Part shown: positions 6,245 through 15,173 of the stretch, piece by piece
How positions within the stretch are numbered: the stretch's first letter is position 1
Layout: each line of letters opens with the position of its first letter
Notes under the pieces: model-generated
What the model saw: the letters and a program-made list of their open reading frames with translations, nothing else
Told to the model about the DNA's origin: nothing
Database searches by the model: none
Source: Oscillospiraceae bacterium
Lineage (GTDB): Bacteria > Bacillota_A > Clostridia > Oscillospirales > Oscillospiraceae
Assembly (NCBI GenBank): GCA_017549325.1
Contig: JAFYVA010000083.1
Coordinates: 1 to 26,463, forward strand
Direction of reading: 5' to 3'
DNA length: 26,463 nucleotides
Made by a program: the position numbers and the translations under genes

Positions 6245-7642
6245 ATGGATTTCGAAGCCATCAAGAAAGCTGCTGAAGGTTATAAGCCTGCAATGAGCCG
6301 TTTCCTGCGCGACATGATCGCCATCCCCAGCGAGAGCTGCGAGGAAGAGGGTGTCGTCCGCCGCATCGCTCAGGAGCTGGAAGCTCTGGGCTATGACAAG
6401 GTGGAGATCGACAAGCTGGGCAACGTGATCGGCTGGCTGGGCGACGGTGACAAGATCATCGCCATCGACAGCCACATCGACACCGTGGGCATCGGCAACA
6501 TCAACAACTGGGAGCACGATCCCTACGAGGGCTACGAGACCGACGATATCATCTACGGTCGCGGCGGCTCCGATCAGGAGGGCGGCATGGCCTCCGCTGC
6601 CTACGGCGGCAAGATCATCAAGGATCTGGGCCTTCTGCCCGAGGGTTACAAGCTGATGGTGGTGGGCACCGTGCAGGAAGAGGACTGCGACGGTATGTGC
6701 TGGCAGTCCATCGTCAATGAGTACTTTGACGGCCCCGAGGATGCCCGCAACAAGATCGAGTTCGTTATCTCCACCGAGCCTACCGACGGCGGTATCTACC
6801 GCGGTCACCGCGGCCGTATGGAGATCCGTGTGGATGTCCGCGGCATCTCCTGCCACGGCTCGGCTCCCGAGCGCGGTGACAACGCCATCCACAAGATGGC
6901 TGAGATCCTGCTGAACGTCCGCGACCTCAACGAGAATGACGCCGCTGACGACAAGGAGATCAAGGGTCTGGTGAAGATGCTGGATCCCAAGTACAACCCC
7001 GATCACTACGAGGATGCCCGCTTCCTGGGCCGCGGTACCTGCACCACCTCCCAGATCTTCTACACCTCCCCCTCCCGCTGCGCCGTGGCTGACAGCTGCG
7101 CCATCTCCATCGACCGCCGCATGACGGCCGGCGAGACCTACCAGTCCTGCCTTAAGGAGATCGAGGATCTGCCCGCCTGCAAGAAGTACGCCAAGGATGT
7201 GAAGGTGTCCATGTACATGTACGACCGTCCCGCCTGGACCGGCCATGTGTACGAGACCGAGTGCTTCTTCCCCACCTGGATCAACAAGGAGTCCGCTCCC
7301 CACGTACAGGCTCTCATCGACGCCCACCACGGTCTGTGGGGCACCGAGCGCCTGATGCCCACCGAGCTGGCCGCCGAGAAGCGTGCAGGCCGTCCCCTCA
7401 CCGACAAGTGGACCTTCTCCACCAACGGCGTGTCCATTCAGGGCCGTTACGGCATCCCCTGCGTCGGCTTCGGCCCCGGTGCCGAGTCTCAGGCTCACGC
7501 ACCCAACGAGGTGACCTTCAAGCAGGATCTGGTGACCTGCGCCGCCCTGTACGCCGCCGTTCCCGGCCTCTATAAGCCCGAGAACAAGGATGGCTCCGCC
7601 ACCTCCTTCCGTCAGGAGCTGACCGGCAACGATATCAAGTAA
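6245..7642 (+). CDS. ygeY: YgeY-family M20 hydrolase (selenium metabolism-linked)
   Basis: The product has 465 residues and belongs to the M20 dinuclear metallohydrolases. Metal and catalytic residues are visible: His77 and Asp79 in DSHIDTVG, Asp110 in [10 protein letters not shown], the Glu145-Glu146 pair in [10 protein letters not shown], and His418 in [11 protein letters not shown] near the end. The dimerisation domain lies between, about 195-310. YgeY proteins occur with selenium-dependent purine hydroxylases and belong to the anaerobic urate/purine degradation gene set; the exact amide substrate is not settled. The start ATG 6245 follows GGAGGT by 6 nt, preferable to the longer frame from 6191. 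It is first in the unit with ygeW and carbamate kinase. Confidence 0.9.
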   Translation: MDFEAIKKAAEGYKPAMSRFLRDMIAIPSESCEEEGVVRRIAQELEALGYDKVEIDKLGNVIGWLGDGDKIIAIDSHIDTVGIGNINNWEHDPYEGYETDDIIYGRGGSDQEGGMASAAYGGKIIKDLGLLPEGYKLMVVGTVQEEDCDGMCWQSIVNEYFDGPEDARNKIEFVISTEPTDGGIYRGHRGRMEIRVDVRGISCHGSAPERGDNAIHKMAEILLNVRDLNENDAADDKEIKGLVKMLDPKYNPDHYEDARFLGRGTCTTSQIFYTSPSRCAVADSCAISIDRRMTAGETYQSCLKEIEDLPACKKYAKDVKVSMYMYDRPAWTGHVYETECFFPTWINKESAPHVQALIDAHHGLWGTERLMPTELAAEKRAGRPLTDKWTFSTNGVSIQGRYGIPCVGFGPGAESQAHAPNEVTFKQDLVTCAALYAAVPGLYKPENKDGSATSFRQELTGNDIK

Positions 7643-7699
7643 TCCGTTTTATCCAAATTGAATTGTAAATAATTGACAGAAACATAAGGAGAGTGTACT

Positions 7700-8893
7700 A
7701 TGAGCAAGACTGTTGAGCTGGCCCGTCATCTGGAGACCCTGAAGATCAACAACATGTACAAGGACGATTTCTATTGGACTTGGGATAAGACCGATGATGA
7801 GATCGACGCCGTGTTCACCGTGGCCGACGCCCTGCGCGACCTGCGTGAGCGCAATAAGTCCACCCGCGTGTTTGACTCGGGTCTGGGCATCTCCATCTTC
7901 CGCGACAACTCCACCCGCACCCGTTTCTCCTTCGCCTCCGCCTGCAACCTGCTGGGTCTGGAGGTACAGGATCTGGATGAGAAGACCTCCCAGATCGCCC
8001 ACGGCGAGACCGTCCGTGAGACGGCCAACATGGTCTCCTTCATGGCCGACGTCATCGGCATCCGCGACGATATGTTCATCGGTGAGGGTCACAAGTATCA
8101 GAAGACCTTTATGGACGCCACCAAGGAAGGCTACCGCGACGGTGTGCTGGAGCAGCAGCCCACGCTGGTAAACCTGCAGTGCGATGTGGATCACCCCACT
8201 CAGTGCATGGCCGATATGCTGCACGTTATCCACCACTTCGGCGGCGTGGAGAACCTCAAGGGTAAGAAGGTTGCCATGACTTGGGCCTACTCCCCCTCTT
8301 ACGGTAAGCCCCTGTCCGTGCCTCAGGGCGTGATCGGCCTGTTCACCCGTTTCGGTATGGACGTGGTGCTGGCTCACCCCGAGGGCTATGAGGTCATGCC
8401 CGAGATCGAGGAGATCGCCAAGAAGAACGCCGAGGCTACCGGCGGCTCTTACTCCAAGACCAACTCCATGGCCGAGGCTTTCAAGGATGCCGATATCGTC
8501 TATCCCAAGAGCTGGGCCCCCTTCGCCGCGATGGAAAAGCGCACCAAGCTGTACGCCGCCGGCGACAAGGACGGCATCGCCGCTCTGGAGAAGGAACTGC
8601 TGGCACAGAACGCCCTGCACAAGGATTGGGCCTGCACCGAGGAGATGATGAGCCTGACCCGCGACGGCAAGGCGCTGTATATGCACTGCCTGCCCGCCGA
8701 CATCACCGGCCTGAGCTGCGCCGAGGGCGAAGTGGATAACTCCGTGTTCGACCGCTACATCGTGCCTCTGTACAAGGAGGCCTCCTACAAGCCCTATGTC
8801 ATCGCCGCCATGATCTTCCTGTCTCAGGTGAAGGATCCTGTCCGCGCACTGATGGCTATGGACGAAGCTCCCGAGCAGCGCAAGTGCTTCTAA
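7700..8893 (+). CDS. ygeW: Knotted carbamoyltransferase YgeW
   Basis: The product has 397 residues, the size of YgeW rather than of ornithine carbamoyltransferase (about 330). The carbamoyl-phosphate loop is FRDNSTRTR (67-75), with HPTQ (165-168) and HCLPA (329-333), the conserved transcarbamylase motifs. YgeW-type enzymes have a trefoil knot and an unidentified second substrate; in purine-degrading anaerobes they are thought to run in the direction that cleaves a carbamoylated (ureido) compound to carbamoyl phosphate. Carbamate kinase follows directly, which fits ATP recovery. A GGAG box precedes ATG 7700. The gap to ygeY is 57 nt without a terminator. Confidence 0.92.
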   Translation: MSKTVELARHLETLKINNMYKDDFYWTWDKTDDEIDAVFTVADALRDLRERNKSTRVFDSGLGISIFRDNSTRTRFSFASACNLLGLEVQDLDEKTSQIAHGETVRETANMVSFMADVIGIRDDMFIGEGHKYQKTFMDATKEGYRDGVLEQQPTLVNLQCDVDHPTQCMADMLHVIHHFGGVENLKGKKVAMTWAYSPSYGKPLSVPQGVIGLFTRFGMDVVLAHPEGYEVMPEIEEIAKKNAEATGGSYSKTNSMAEAFKDADIVYPKSWAPFAAMEKRTKLYAAGDKDGIAALEKELLAQNALHKDWACTEEMMSLTRDGKALYMHCLPADITGLSCAEGEVDNSVFDRYIVPLYKEASYKPYVIAAMIFLSQVKDPVRALMAMDEAPEQRKCF

Positions 8894-8910
8894 GTTGACA
8901 ACGGAATCAA

Positions 8911-8931
8911 GCGGGAGGCACACCCTCCCGC
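8911..8931 (+). other. Intercistronic hairpin between ygeW and carbamate kinase
   Basis: GCGGGAGG (8911-8918), loop CACAC, CCTCCCGC (8924-8931). The following sequence TATTCCCCGTTTTAG has only a short, delayed T-run, so it looks more like an mRNA-stabilising or weak attenuating hairpin than a full terminator. Confidence 0.5.
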
Positions 8932-8973
8932 TATTCCCCGTTTTAGATTGATGAGACAACGAGGTAAAAGACA

Positions 8974-9906
8974 ATGAGCAAGATCGTCATCGCTTTGGGC
9001 GGCAATGCCCTGGGCAACACCCCCTATGAGCAGTTGTCCCTGGTCACCGAGACCGCCAAGCCCATCGTGGATCTGATCGCCGAGGGCAATCAGGTCATCA
9101 TCGCCCACGGCAACGGCCCTCAGGTCGGCATGATTAATCTGGGCATGGCCACCGCCGCCGAGGCCGGTGCCATCAAGTCCGACATGCCCTTCCCCGAGTG
9201 CGGCGCCATGAGTCAGGGTTACATCGGCTTCCATCTGCAGAACGCCATCGGCAACGAACTGGCCTCCCGCGGCATGGTCAAGGATGTGGCCACGGTGGTG
9301 ACGCAGGTTCTGGTGGACGAGGCTGACCCCGCCTTCCAGAATCCCACCAAGCCCGTGGGCAGCTTCTATGACAAAGAGACGGCCCAGCGTCTTATCGCAG
9401 AGAAGGGCTTTACCATGGTGGAGGATGCCGGCCGCGGTTACCGCCGTGTGGTTCCCTCTCCCAAGCCCGTGGATGTCATCGAGAAGAATACCGTCCGCGC
9501 ACTGGTTGACAGCGGCACTGTGGTCATCACCGTTGGCGGCGGCGGCATCCCCGTTGTCCGTAAGGACGGCAAGCTGGAAGGTACCCCCGCCGTGATCGAC
9601 AAGGATTTCGCCTCCGCCAAGCTGGCAGAGCTCCTTGACGCCGATGTTCTGGTAATCCTCACCGCCGTGGAGAAGGTGGCCATCAACTACGGAAAGCCCA
9701 ATCAGGAAAACCTCTCCGAGCTGACTCCCGAGATGGCACAGCAGTATATTTCCGAGGGTCACTTTGCCCCCGGTTCCATGCTGCCCAAGGTGGAAGCCGC
9801 CGTGTCTTTCGCCCGGTCCAAGCCCGGCCGCAAGGCGCTCATCACCCTGCTGGAGAAGGCAAAACAGGGTATTGCCGGTGAGACCGGCACGGTGATTCAC
9901 CAGTAA
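8974..9906 (+). CDS. arcC: Carbamate kinase
   Basis: The product has 310 residues, normal for carbamate kinase, which makes ATP from carbamoyl phosphate and ADP and releases carbamate (ammonia and CO2). The N-terminus IVIALGGNALG, the AHGNGPQVG loop, VGSFYDKETAQRLI, GRGYRRVVPSPKP, the VGGGGIPVV segment, and AVIDKDFASAKLAE with LTAVEKVAINYGKP are the family signatures. The start ATG 8974 follows GAGGT by 8 nt. It follows ygeW in the same unit, so it probably serves energy conservation in ureide breakdown rather than the arginine deiminase pathway, since no arcA or ornithine carbamoyltransferase is present here. The symbol could equally be yqeA-like. Confidence 0.93.
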   Translation: MSKIVIALGGNALGNTPYEQLSLVTETAKPIVDLIAEGNQVIIAHGNGPQVGMINLGMATAAEAGAIKSDMPFPECGAMSQGYIGFHLQNAIGNELASRGMVKDVATVVTQVLVDEADPAFQNPTKPVGSFYDKETAQRLIAEKGFTMVEDAGRGYRRVVPSPKPVDVIEKNTVRALVDSGTVVITVGGGGIPVVRKDGKLEGTPAVIDKDFASAKLAELLDADVLVILTAVEKVAINYGKPNQENLSELTPEMAQQYISEGHFAPGSMLPKVEAAVSFARSKPGRKALITLLEKAKQGIAGETGTVIHQ

Positions 9907-9944
9907 ATAAATCCGGCTGATAAATTCCAATTTTTGTTAAAAAA

Positions 9945-9957
9945 GCAAAAATTTTGC
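9945..9957. promoter_or_regulatory. Third A/T-tract palindrome, upstream of the BMP gene promoter
   Basis: GCAAAAATTTTGC lies 17 bp upstream of the BMP gene -35 box. It is a shorter relative of the C-A7-T6 palindromes at 6085 and 11427 and sits at a similar distance from its promoter. Confidence 0.35.
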
Positions 9958-9974
9958 CGATTATTTGATTTTTG

Positions 9975-10003
9975 TTGAAATTTGTCAGCCATGGGTGTAT
10001 ACT
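9975..10003 (+). promoter_or_regulatory. SigA-type promoter of the BMP lipoprotein gene
   Basis: TTGAAA (9975-9980), a 17-bp spacer, and TATACT (9998-10003). The leader of about 100 nt has a hairpin CGCACGG/CCGTGTG (loop 13) near 10054-10080 and matches no riboswitch class I can recognise. Confidence 0.75.
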
Positions 10004-10108
10004 AGTCCTGTTCCAAAAAACACTGTGAATTTCGGGTACTGCCCGTGTTCATCCGCACGGTAAATTCTCTATGCCGTGTGTGAAATTTGATTAAGGAGGA
10101 AAACAAGA

Positions 10109-11335
10109 ATGAAAAAGTTCCTTGCACTGATTCTGGCTCTGGTCATGGCTCTGAGCCTGGTGGCCTGCGGCGAGAAGGCTCCTGCTGACGACGGCGCTGC
10201 TGATGACGGTGCTGCTGCTCCCGCTGTCAAGGTTGGTTTCATCTGCCTGCATGATGAGAACTCCACCTATGACCTCAACTTCCTCAACGGCGCCAAGGAG
10301 GCGATTGCCAACCTGGGCCTGACCGAGGCTGACTACATCATCAAGACCAACATCCCCGAGGGCCAGGAGTGCTACGAGACCGCTATGGACCTGGTCGATG
10401 CCGGCTGCAACATCATCTTCGCCAACTCCTTCGGTCATGAGCCCTACATGCTGCAGGCCGCTCAGGAAGTTCCCGAGGTTGAGTTCTGCCACTCCACCGG
10501 TACCATGGCTCACACCGCCGGTGTCCCCAACTACCACAACGCTTTCGCCTCCATCTATGAGGGCCGCTTCCTGGCCGGTGTTGCTGCCGGTATGAAGCTC
10601 AATGAGATGATCGAGTCCGGCAAGATCACCGCTGATCAGGCCAAGATGGGCTATGTCGGCGCCTTCACCTACGCTGAGGTGGTTTCCGGTTACTCCTCCT
10701 TCTATCTGGGCGCTAAGTCCGTCTGCCCCTCCGTCACCATGGACGTGACCTTCACCGGTTCCTGGTACGATGAGGCTCTGGAGAAGGAAGGCGCACAGAA
10801 GCTGATCGACGGCGACTGCGTCCTGATCTCCCAGCATGCTGACTCCCTGGGTGCTCCCACTGCCTGCGAGGACGCCGGTATCCCCAACGTCTCCTACAAC
10901 GGCTCCACTCAGGCTGCCGGCCCCAACACCTACATCATCTCCTCCCGCATCAACTGGGCTCCCTACTATGAGTTCGCCATCAACGCTGTGAAGAACGGCG
11001 AGGCTATCCCCGCTGACTGGACCGGCACTCTGGCCACTGAGTCCGTGCTGCTGACCGACGTCAACGAGGCCGTTGCCGCTCCCGGCACCGCTGAGAAGCT
11101 GGCCGAGGTCAAGGCTGCTCTGATGGACGGTTCTCTGAACGTCTATGACTGCTCCACCTTCACTGTGGGCGGCGAGAATCTGGCTTCCTACCTGGCTGAC
11201 GTCGATACCGACGATGCCTACACCCCCGACACTGAGGTTATCGATGGCGGCGTGTTCTATGAGTCCAAGTTCCGTTCCGCTCCCTACTTCGATCTGGAGA
11301 TCGACGGCATCACCCGTCTGGATGTTGCTTTCTAA
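10109..11335 (+). CDS. BMP-family (PnrA-like) substrate-binding lipoprotein of a nucleoside/purine ABC importer
   Basis: The 408-residue precursor begins with a lipoprotein signal (MKKFLALILALVMALSLVAC) whose lipobox cysteine is Cys20, followed by an acidic Ala/Asp linker. The mature part (VGFICLHDENSTYDLNFLNGAKEA, ANSFGHEPYMLQAAQEVPEVEF, YEGRFLAGVAAGM, ISQHADSLGAPTACEDAGI) is the BMP/Med/PnrA fold, which binds purine nucleosides in characterised members. It is anchored to the outside of the membrane and delivers ligand to the ABC permeases encoded just downstream. RBS AAGGAGG is 9 nt before ATG. It has its own promoter and a strong terminator, so it can be made in excess over the permease. 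In this cluster the ligand may be a purine base or oxidised nucleoside (inference). Confidence 0.92.
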   Translation: MKKFLALILALVMALSLVACGEKAPADDGAADDGAAAPAVKVGFICLHDENSTYDLNFLNGAKEAIANLGLTEADYIIKTNIPEGQECYETAMDLVDAGCNIIFANSFGHEPYMLQAAQEVPEVEFCHSTGTMAHTAGVPNYHNAFASIYEGRFLAGVAAGMKLNEMIESGKITADQAKMGYVGAFTYAEVVSGYSSFYLGAKSVCPSVTMDVTFTGSWYDEALEKEGAQKLIDGDCVLISQHADSLGAPTACEDAGIPNVSYNGSTQAAGPNTYIISSRINWAPYYEFAINAVKNGEAIPADWTGTLATESVLLTDVNEAVAAPGTAEKLAEVKAALMDGSLNVYDCSTFTVGGENLASYLADVDTDDAYTPDTEVIDGGVFYESKFRSAPYFDLEIDGITRLDVAF

Positions 11336-11356
11336 GCTAATTCCCCAAATAACGAA

Positions 11357-11386
11357 ACAGGCTGCCTGCGGGCAGCCTGTTTTTTT
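11357..11386 (+). terminator. Rho-independent terminator of the BMP gene
   Basis: ACAGGCTGCC (11357-11366), loop TGCG, GGCAGCCTGT (11371-11380), then an unbroken T-run to 11386. This is a classical strong terminator 21 nt after the stop codon. Confidence 0.92.
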
Positions 11387-11426
11387 GTCACATTCTCCAA
11401 AAAACACCTAACATTTTTTCTGCTCT

Positions 11427-11442
11427 CAAAAAAATTTTTTGG
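11427..11442. promoter_or_regulatory. A-tract/T-tract palindrome upstream of the ABC ATPase promoter
   Basis: CAAAAAAATTTTTTGG shares the exact C-A7-T6 core with 6086-6099 and lies 10 bp upstream of the -35 box at 11453. It is a candidate operator or UP element. Confidence 0.5.
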
Positions 11443-11452
11443 TTCACGGTCA

Positions 11453-11481
11453 TTTACTTTATACATAAGGTATGCTACAAT
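11453..11481 (+). promoter_or_regulatory. Promoter of ABC ATPase-permease unit
   Basis: TTTACT (11453-11458), a 17-bp spacer, and TACAAT (11476-11481), located between the BMP terminator and the ATPase gene. Confidence 0.6.
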
Positions 11482-11537
11482 GTTAGCGTGGAATAACAAT
11501 GGGGCGGGGCTTACCATTTCACCCTCCCTAGGAAAGG

Positions 11538-13082
11538 ATGACAGCCTTGGAAACTGTAAAGAACGCCATTAAAATGGAGAACATCACCAAGCGTTTCGGC
11601 TCTATCGTGGCCAACCGTGGCATCAACATGGAGCTGCGCAAAGGTGAGATCCTGTCCCTGCTGGGCGAAAACGGCAGCGGCAAGACGACACTGATGAATA
11701 TGCTCTCCGGCATCTACTTCCCCGACGAGGGACAGATCTACATCCATGACCAGCCTGTTACCATCGCCTCCCCCAAGGACGCCTTTGACCTGGGTATCGG
11801 TATGATCCATCAGCACTTCAAGCTGGTGGACCTGTTCACCGCTACGGAAAATATCATTCTGGGTCTCGAGGGTAAGCTTGATCGCGCCAACGCCCGTAAA
11901 AAGGTGCAGGAAATCTGCGACAAATACGGTTTCGACATTGATCCGGACATGAAGATCTACGATATGTCCGTCTCTCAGAAGCAGACGGTGGAGATCGTCA
12001 AGGTGCTCTACCGCGGTGCAGATATCCTGATCCTCGATGAGCCCACCGCCGTGCTGACGCCGCAGGAAACGGAGAAGCTGTTCGCCGTTATGCGCAACAT
12101 GAAGGCCGACGGCAAGAGCCTGATCATCATCACCCACAAGCTCCACGAGGTGCTGGCCGTATCCGACCGCGTGGCCGTGCTGCGTAAGGGTGAGTACATC
12201 GGCGATGTGGCTACCAAGGATGCCAACCAGCAGTCCCTGACGGACATGATGGTGGGCCGCTCTGTCAGCCTGAACATCGACCGTCCCATGCCCGAAAACG
12301 TTGAGTCCCGCGTTGTCATCGACGGTCTGACCGTTTTTGACGAGCTGGGTGTCAAGCGTCTGGATAACGTGACATTCTCGATCAACGCAGGCGAGATCCT
12401 CGGTATCGCCGGCGTGGCCGGTTCCGGTCAGCGCGAGCTGCTGGAATCCATTGCCGGACTTTATCCCATCGCCTCCGGTTCTGTGGTATTTCATCCCCCC
12501 GGTAGCGATGAGCCGCTGGAACTGGTGGGCAAAGATCCCATGGACATCCGCAAGGCCGGTATTGCCATGAGCTTTGTGCCCGAGGATCGCCTCGGCATGG
12601 GCCTGGTGGGCTCGATGGGTATGACCGGAAACATGATGCTCCGCTCCTGGCGTAAGGGCAAGGGAATCTTCCTGGACCGCAAGGACCCCGAGGCGCTGGC
12701 ACAGCGCATCTGGCAGGAGCTGGAGGTTGTGACGCCCTCCACCAACTTCCCCGTCCGCCGTATGTCCGGCGGTAACGTGCAGAAGGTGCTGGTGGGCCGC
12801 GAGATCGCACAGGCACCCTCGGTGCTGATGACGGCTTACGCCGTCCGCGGTCTGGATATCAATACTTCGTATACCATCTACAATCTGCTGACAGAGCAGA
12901 AGATGAAGGGCGTGGCCGTTGTCTATGTCGGCGAGGATCTGGATGTGCTGCTGGAGCTATGCGACCGCATTCTCGTGCTGTGCGGCGGTCAGGTCTCCGG
13001 TGTGGTGGATGCCCGAACCACCGACAAGCTGGAGGTCGGTGCACTGATGACACGCGTGGGAGGAGGTCAGGACAATGCATAA
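11538..13082 (+). CDS. ABC importer ATPase with two nucleotide-binding domains (YufO/NupO-like)
   Basis: The product has up to 514 residues with two tandem ABC domains, as in sugar/nucleoside importer ATPases such as RbsA and YufO. Domain 1 has Walker A GENGSGKTT (43-51), a signature region SVSQKQTVEIVK and Walker B ILILDEPTAV. Domain 2 has the usual degenerate Walker A (GVAGSGQREL), a good signature RRMSGGNVQK, but its Walker B reads SVLMTAYAVRGLD, without the acidic pair, so the second site is probably catalytically poor. It powers the two permeases that follow, overlapping the first by 8 nt. ATG 11538 directly abuts AGGAAAGG; TTG 11547 has better spacing and may be the real start. Confidence 0.93.
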   Translation: MTALETVKNAIKMENITKRFGSIVANRGINMELRKGEILSLLGENGSGKTTLMNMLSGIYFPDEGQIYIHDQPVTIASPKDAFDLGIGMIHQHFKLVDLFTATENIILGLEGKLDRANARKKVQEICDKYGFDIDPDMKIYDMSVSQKQTVEIVKVLYRGADILILDEPTAVLTPQETEKLFAVMRNMKADGKSLIIITHKLHEVLAVSDRVAVLRKGEYIGDVATKDANQQSLTDMMVGRSVSLNIDRPMPENVESRVVIDGLTVFDELGVKRLDNVTFSINAGEILGIAGVAGSGQRELLESIAGLYPIASGSVVFHPPGSDEPLELVGKDPMDIRKAGIAMSFVPEDRLGMGLVGSMGMTGNMMLRSWRKGKGIFLDRKDPEALAQRIWQELEVVTPSTNFPVRRMSGGNVQKVLVGREIAQAPSVLMTAYAVRGLDINTSYTIYNLLTEQKMKGVAVVYVGEDLDVLLELCDRILVLCGGQVSGVVDARTTDKLEVGALMTRVGGGQDNA

Positions 13083-14163
13083 ACAGTCGCTGTTTCATAT
13101 TTCCAAGCGTGAATTGCTGCCGCTGCACAAGGCATTGGCCATCCGCATCGGTATCATCCTTCTTTCTCTCATTTTCTGCGGTCTTGTGACCACCATCCTG
13201 ACGGGTCAAAATCCCCTGAGCGTTTATGGTACGATCCTCGACGGCGCTTTCGGCTCTGCCCGCCGCGTGGGTGTGACCTTCCGCAATGTGGCGATCCTGC
13301 TGGGCATCTCTCTGGCCGTCACCCCCGCCTTTAAGATGCGCTTCTGGAACATCGGTGCCGAGGGTCAGGTGCTGATCGGCTGTCTGGCCACCACCACCTG
13401 CATGATCCTGCTGGGCGACAAGCTGCCCAATGTTCTGGTGATCATCATCTCTCTGATCGCCGCTCTGGTCGCCGGTGCCCTGTGGGGCTTCCTGCCCGCC
13501 TTCTTCAAGGCTAAGTGGAACACCAACGAGACCCTCTTCACCCTGATGATGAACTATGTCGCCATGCAGTTGTCGGCGTTCTTTATCATCGTCTGGGAGG
13601 TGCCGAAGGGTGCCGGTAAGATCGGCATCATTAACCAGACCACCCGCGCCGGTTGGCTGCCCGAGATCGGCAACGCCTATCTCCTGCCCATTCTGGTGGT
13701 CGCCGTGTTGACCGGTGTCATCTATGTCTATATGCAGTATTCCAAGCACGGCTACGAGATCGCCGTCGTGGGTGAGAGCCAGCGCACCGCCAGCTATGCC
13801 GGCATCAAGGTCGACCGCGTCATCATCCGCACCATGGTGCTCTCCGGTGCCCTGTGCTCCCTGATCGGCTTCATTCTGACTGCCGGCGTGGATCACACCC
13901 TGACCACCACCATCGTCGATGGTCGCGGCTTTACCGCCGTCATGGTCTCTTGGATGTCCAAGTTCAATCCCTTCATCATGATCGCCGCTTCTCTGCTGCT
14001 GGTGACCATGGACCGCGGCGCCACCGAGGTGTCCAGCTCGCTGGGACTGAACCACTCCTTCGCAGACATTCTGACAGGCATCATCCTGTTCTTCATCATC
14101 GCAACGGAGTTCTTTATCACCTACAAGGTCTCCCTGCGTAAGAGCGGCAAGAAGGAGGGCTAA
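13075..14163 (+). CDS. ABC importer permease, YufP/NupP-like
   Basis: The product has 362 residues with about eight to ten hydrophobic helices in the BPD_transp_2 family. Diagnostic stretches are the FGSARRVGVTFRNVAILLGISLAVTPAFKMRFWNIGAEGQ region (residues about 60-102), which is typical of nucleoside/BMP-linked permeases, and the EAA-like loop GESQRTASYAGIKVDR. ATG 13075 has a GGAGGAGGT box and overlaps the ATPase gene end by 8 nt; the partner permease follows after 3 nt. It forms a heterodimeric membrane channel with the next gene product. Substrate is probably a purine nucleoside or base by context. Confidence 0.93.
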   Translation: MHKQSLFHISKRELLPLHKALAIRIGIILLSLIFCGLVTTILTGQNPLSVYGTILDGAFGSARRVGVTFRNVAILLGISLAVTPAFKMRFWNIGAEGQVLIGCLATTTCMILLGDKLPNVLVIIISLIAALVAGALWGFLPAFFKAKWNTNETLFTLMMNYVAMQLSAFFIIVWEVPKGAGKIGIINQTTRAGWLPEIGNAYLLPILVVAVLTGVIYVYMQYSKHGYEIAVVGESQRTASYAGIKVDRVIIRTMVLSGALCSLIGFILTAGVDHTLTTTIVDGRGFTAVMVSWMSKFNPFIMIAASLLLVTMDRGATEVSSSLGLNHSFADILTGIILFFIIATEFFITYKVSLRKSGKKEG

Positions 14164-14166
14164 ACG

Positions 14167-15159
14167 ATGTTTAACTTTGTATCTTTCTTCCCCCGTGCCG
14201 TCATGCAGGGTATCCCCCTGCTGTTCGGCAGTACCGGTGAAATTCTGACGGAGAAATCCGGTAACCTGAACCTCGGTATCCCCGGCATCATGTATGTGGG
14301 CGGTATCAGCGGCGTTATCGGCGCTTTCTTCTACGAACAGTCTGTGGGCAGCGGAGAGCTCAACGGCTTGCTCGCCGTGCTGATCCCCTTCGTGTGCTCC
14401 CTGATCGGCTCTCTGCTGATGGGCCTTCTGTACTGTTTCCTGACCGTTACGCTGCGTTCCAACCAGAACGTGACGGGTCTTGCTATGACCACCTTCGGCG
14501 TGGGTGTCGGTAACTTCTTCGGCGGCTCTCTGATCAAGCTGACCGCCAGCGAAGTCCCCTCCATCGCTCTGGGCCGCACCAGCGTGTTCTTCAAGACTAC
14601 GCTGCCCGGTGCCACCACCACCGGCTGGTTTGGCGAGATGTTCCTCAGCTACGGTTTCCTGGCCTATCTGGCCATCATCATTGCCGTCGGCGCATCCATC
14701 TTCCTCAACCGCACGCGTCCGGGTCTCCACCTGCGTTCCGTGGGTGAGAGCGCCTCTACCGCCGATGCTGCCGGTATCAACGTCACCCGCTACAAGTACA
14801 TGGCCACCTGTGTCGGCTCTATGATCGCAGGTCTGGGCGGTCTGTACTACGTGATGGACTACGCCAACGGCGTGTGGTCCAACAACGCCTTCGGCGACCG
14901 TGGCTGGCTGGCCATCGCACTGGTCATCTTCACCATCTGGCGTCCCAGCGCCAGCATCTGGGCCTCCATCCTCTTCGGCGGATTGTACATCCTCAACATC
15001 TATCTGCCTACCGGCGGACGGATGGAGCTGATGGAGCTGTACAAGATGCTGCCCTATGTGATTACCCTGCTGGTGCTGATCGTGGTATCCCTGCGTAAGA
15101 AGCGCGAGGATCAGCCCCCGGCATCTCTGGGTCTGAGCTACTTCCGAGAAGAACGCTAG
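14167..15159 (+). CDS. ABC importer permease, YufQ/NupQ-like
   Basis: The product has 330 residues with about eight to nine transmembrane helices and is the second permease of the BMP-type importer. The N-terminal FGSTGEILTEKSGNLNLGIPGIMYVGG segment and the loop GESASTADAAGINVTRYKY mark this subfamily. The AAGGAGG box overlaps the stop of the preceding permease and the gap is 3 nt, so the two are coupled. The C-terminus is basic and cytoplasmic (RKKREDQ). It is followed by a hairpin with a T-run before the deaminase gene. Confidence 0.93.
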   Translation: MFNFVSFFPRAVMQGIPLLFGSTGEILTEKSGNLNLGIPGIMYVGGISGVIGAFFYEQSVGSGELNGLLAVLIPFVCSLIGSLLMGLLYCFLTVTLRSNQNVTGLAMTTFGVGVGNFFGGSLIKLTASEVPSIALGRTSVFFKTTLPGATTTGWFGEMFLSYGFLAYLAIIIAVGASIFLNRTRPGLHLRSVGESASTADAAGINVTRYKYMATCVGSMIAGLGGLYYVMDYANGVWSNNAFGDRGWLAIALVIFTIWRPSASIWASILFGGLYILNIYLPTGGRMELMELYKMLPYVITLLVLIVVSLRKKREDQPPASLGLSYFREER

Positions 15160-15173
15160 TGATCAACCTTTCG

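Noticed and set aside
10010..10108. Purine or xanthine riboswitch in the BMP leader
   Set aside because: The leader has only a simple hairpin; the conserved loop sequences and three-way junction of the purine aptamer are not visible.
12859..14730. Minus-strand open frame of 623 codons opposite the ABC permease genes
   Set aside because: Low-complexity Gly/Asp/His/Gln-rich product with no recognisable domain; the plus strand carries two clear permeases with ribosome binding sites.
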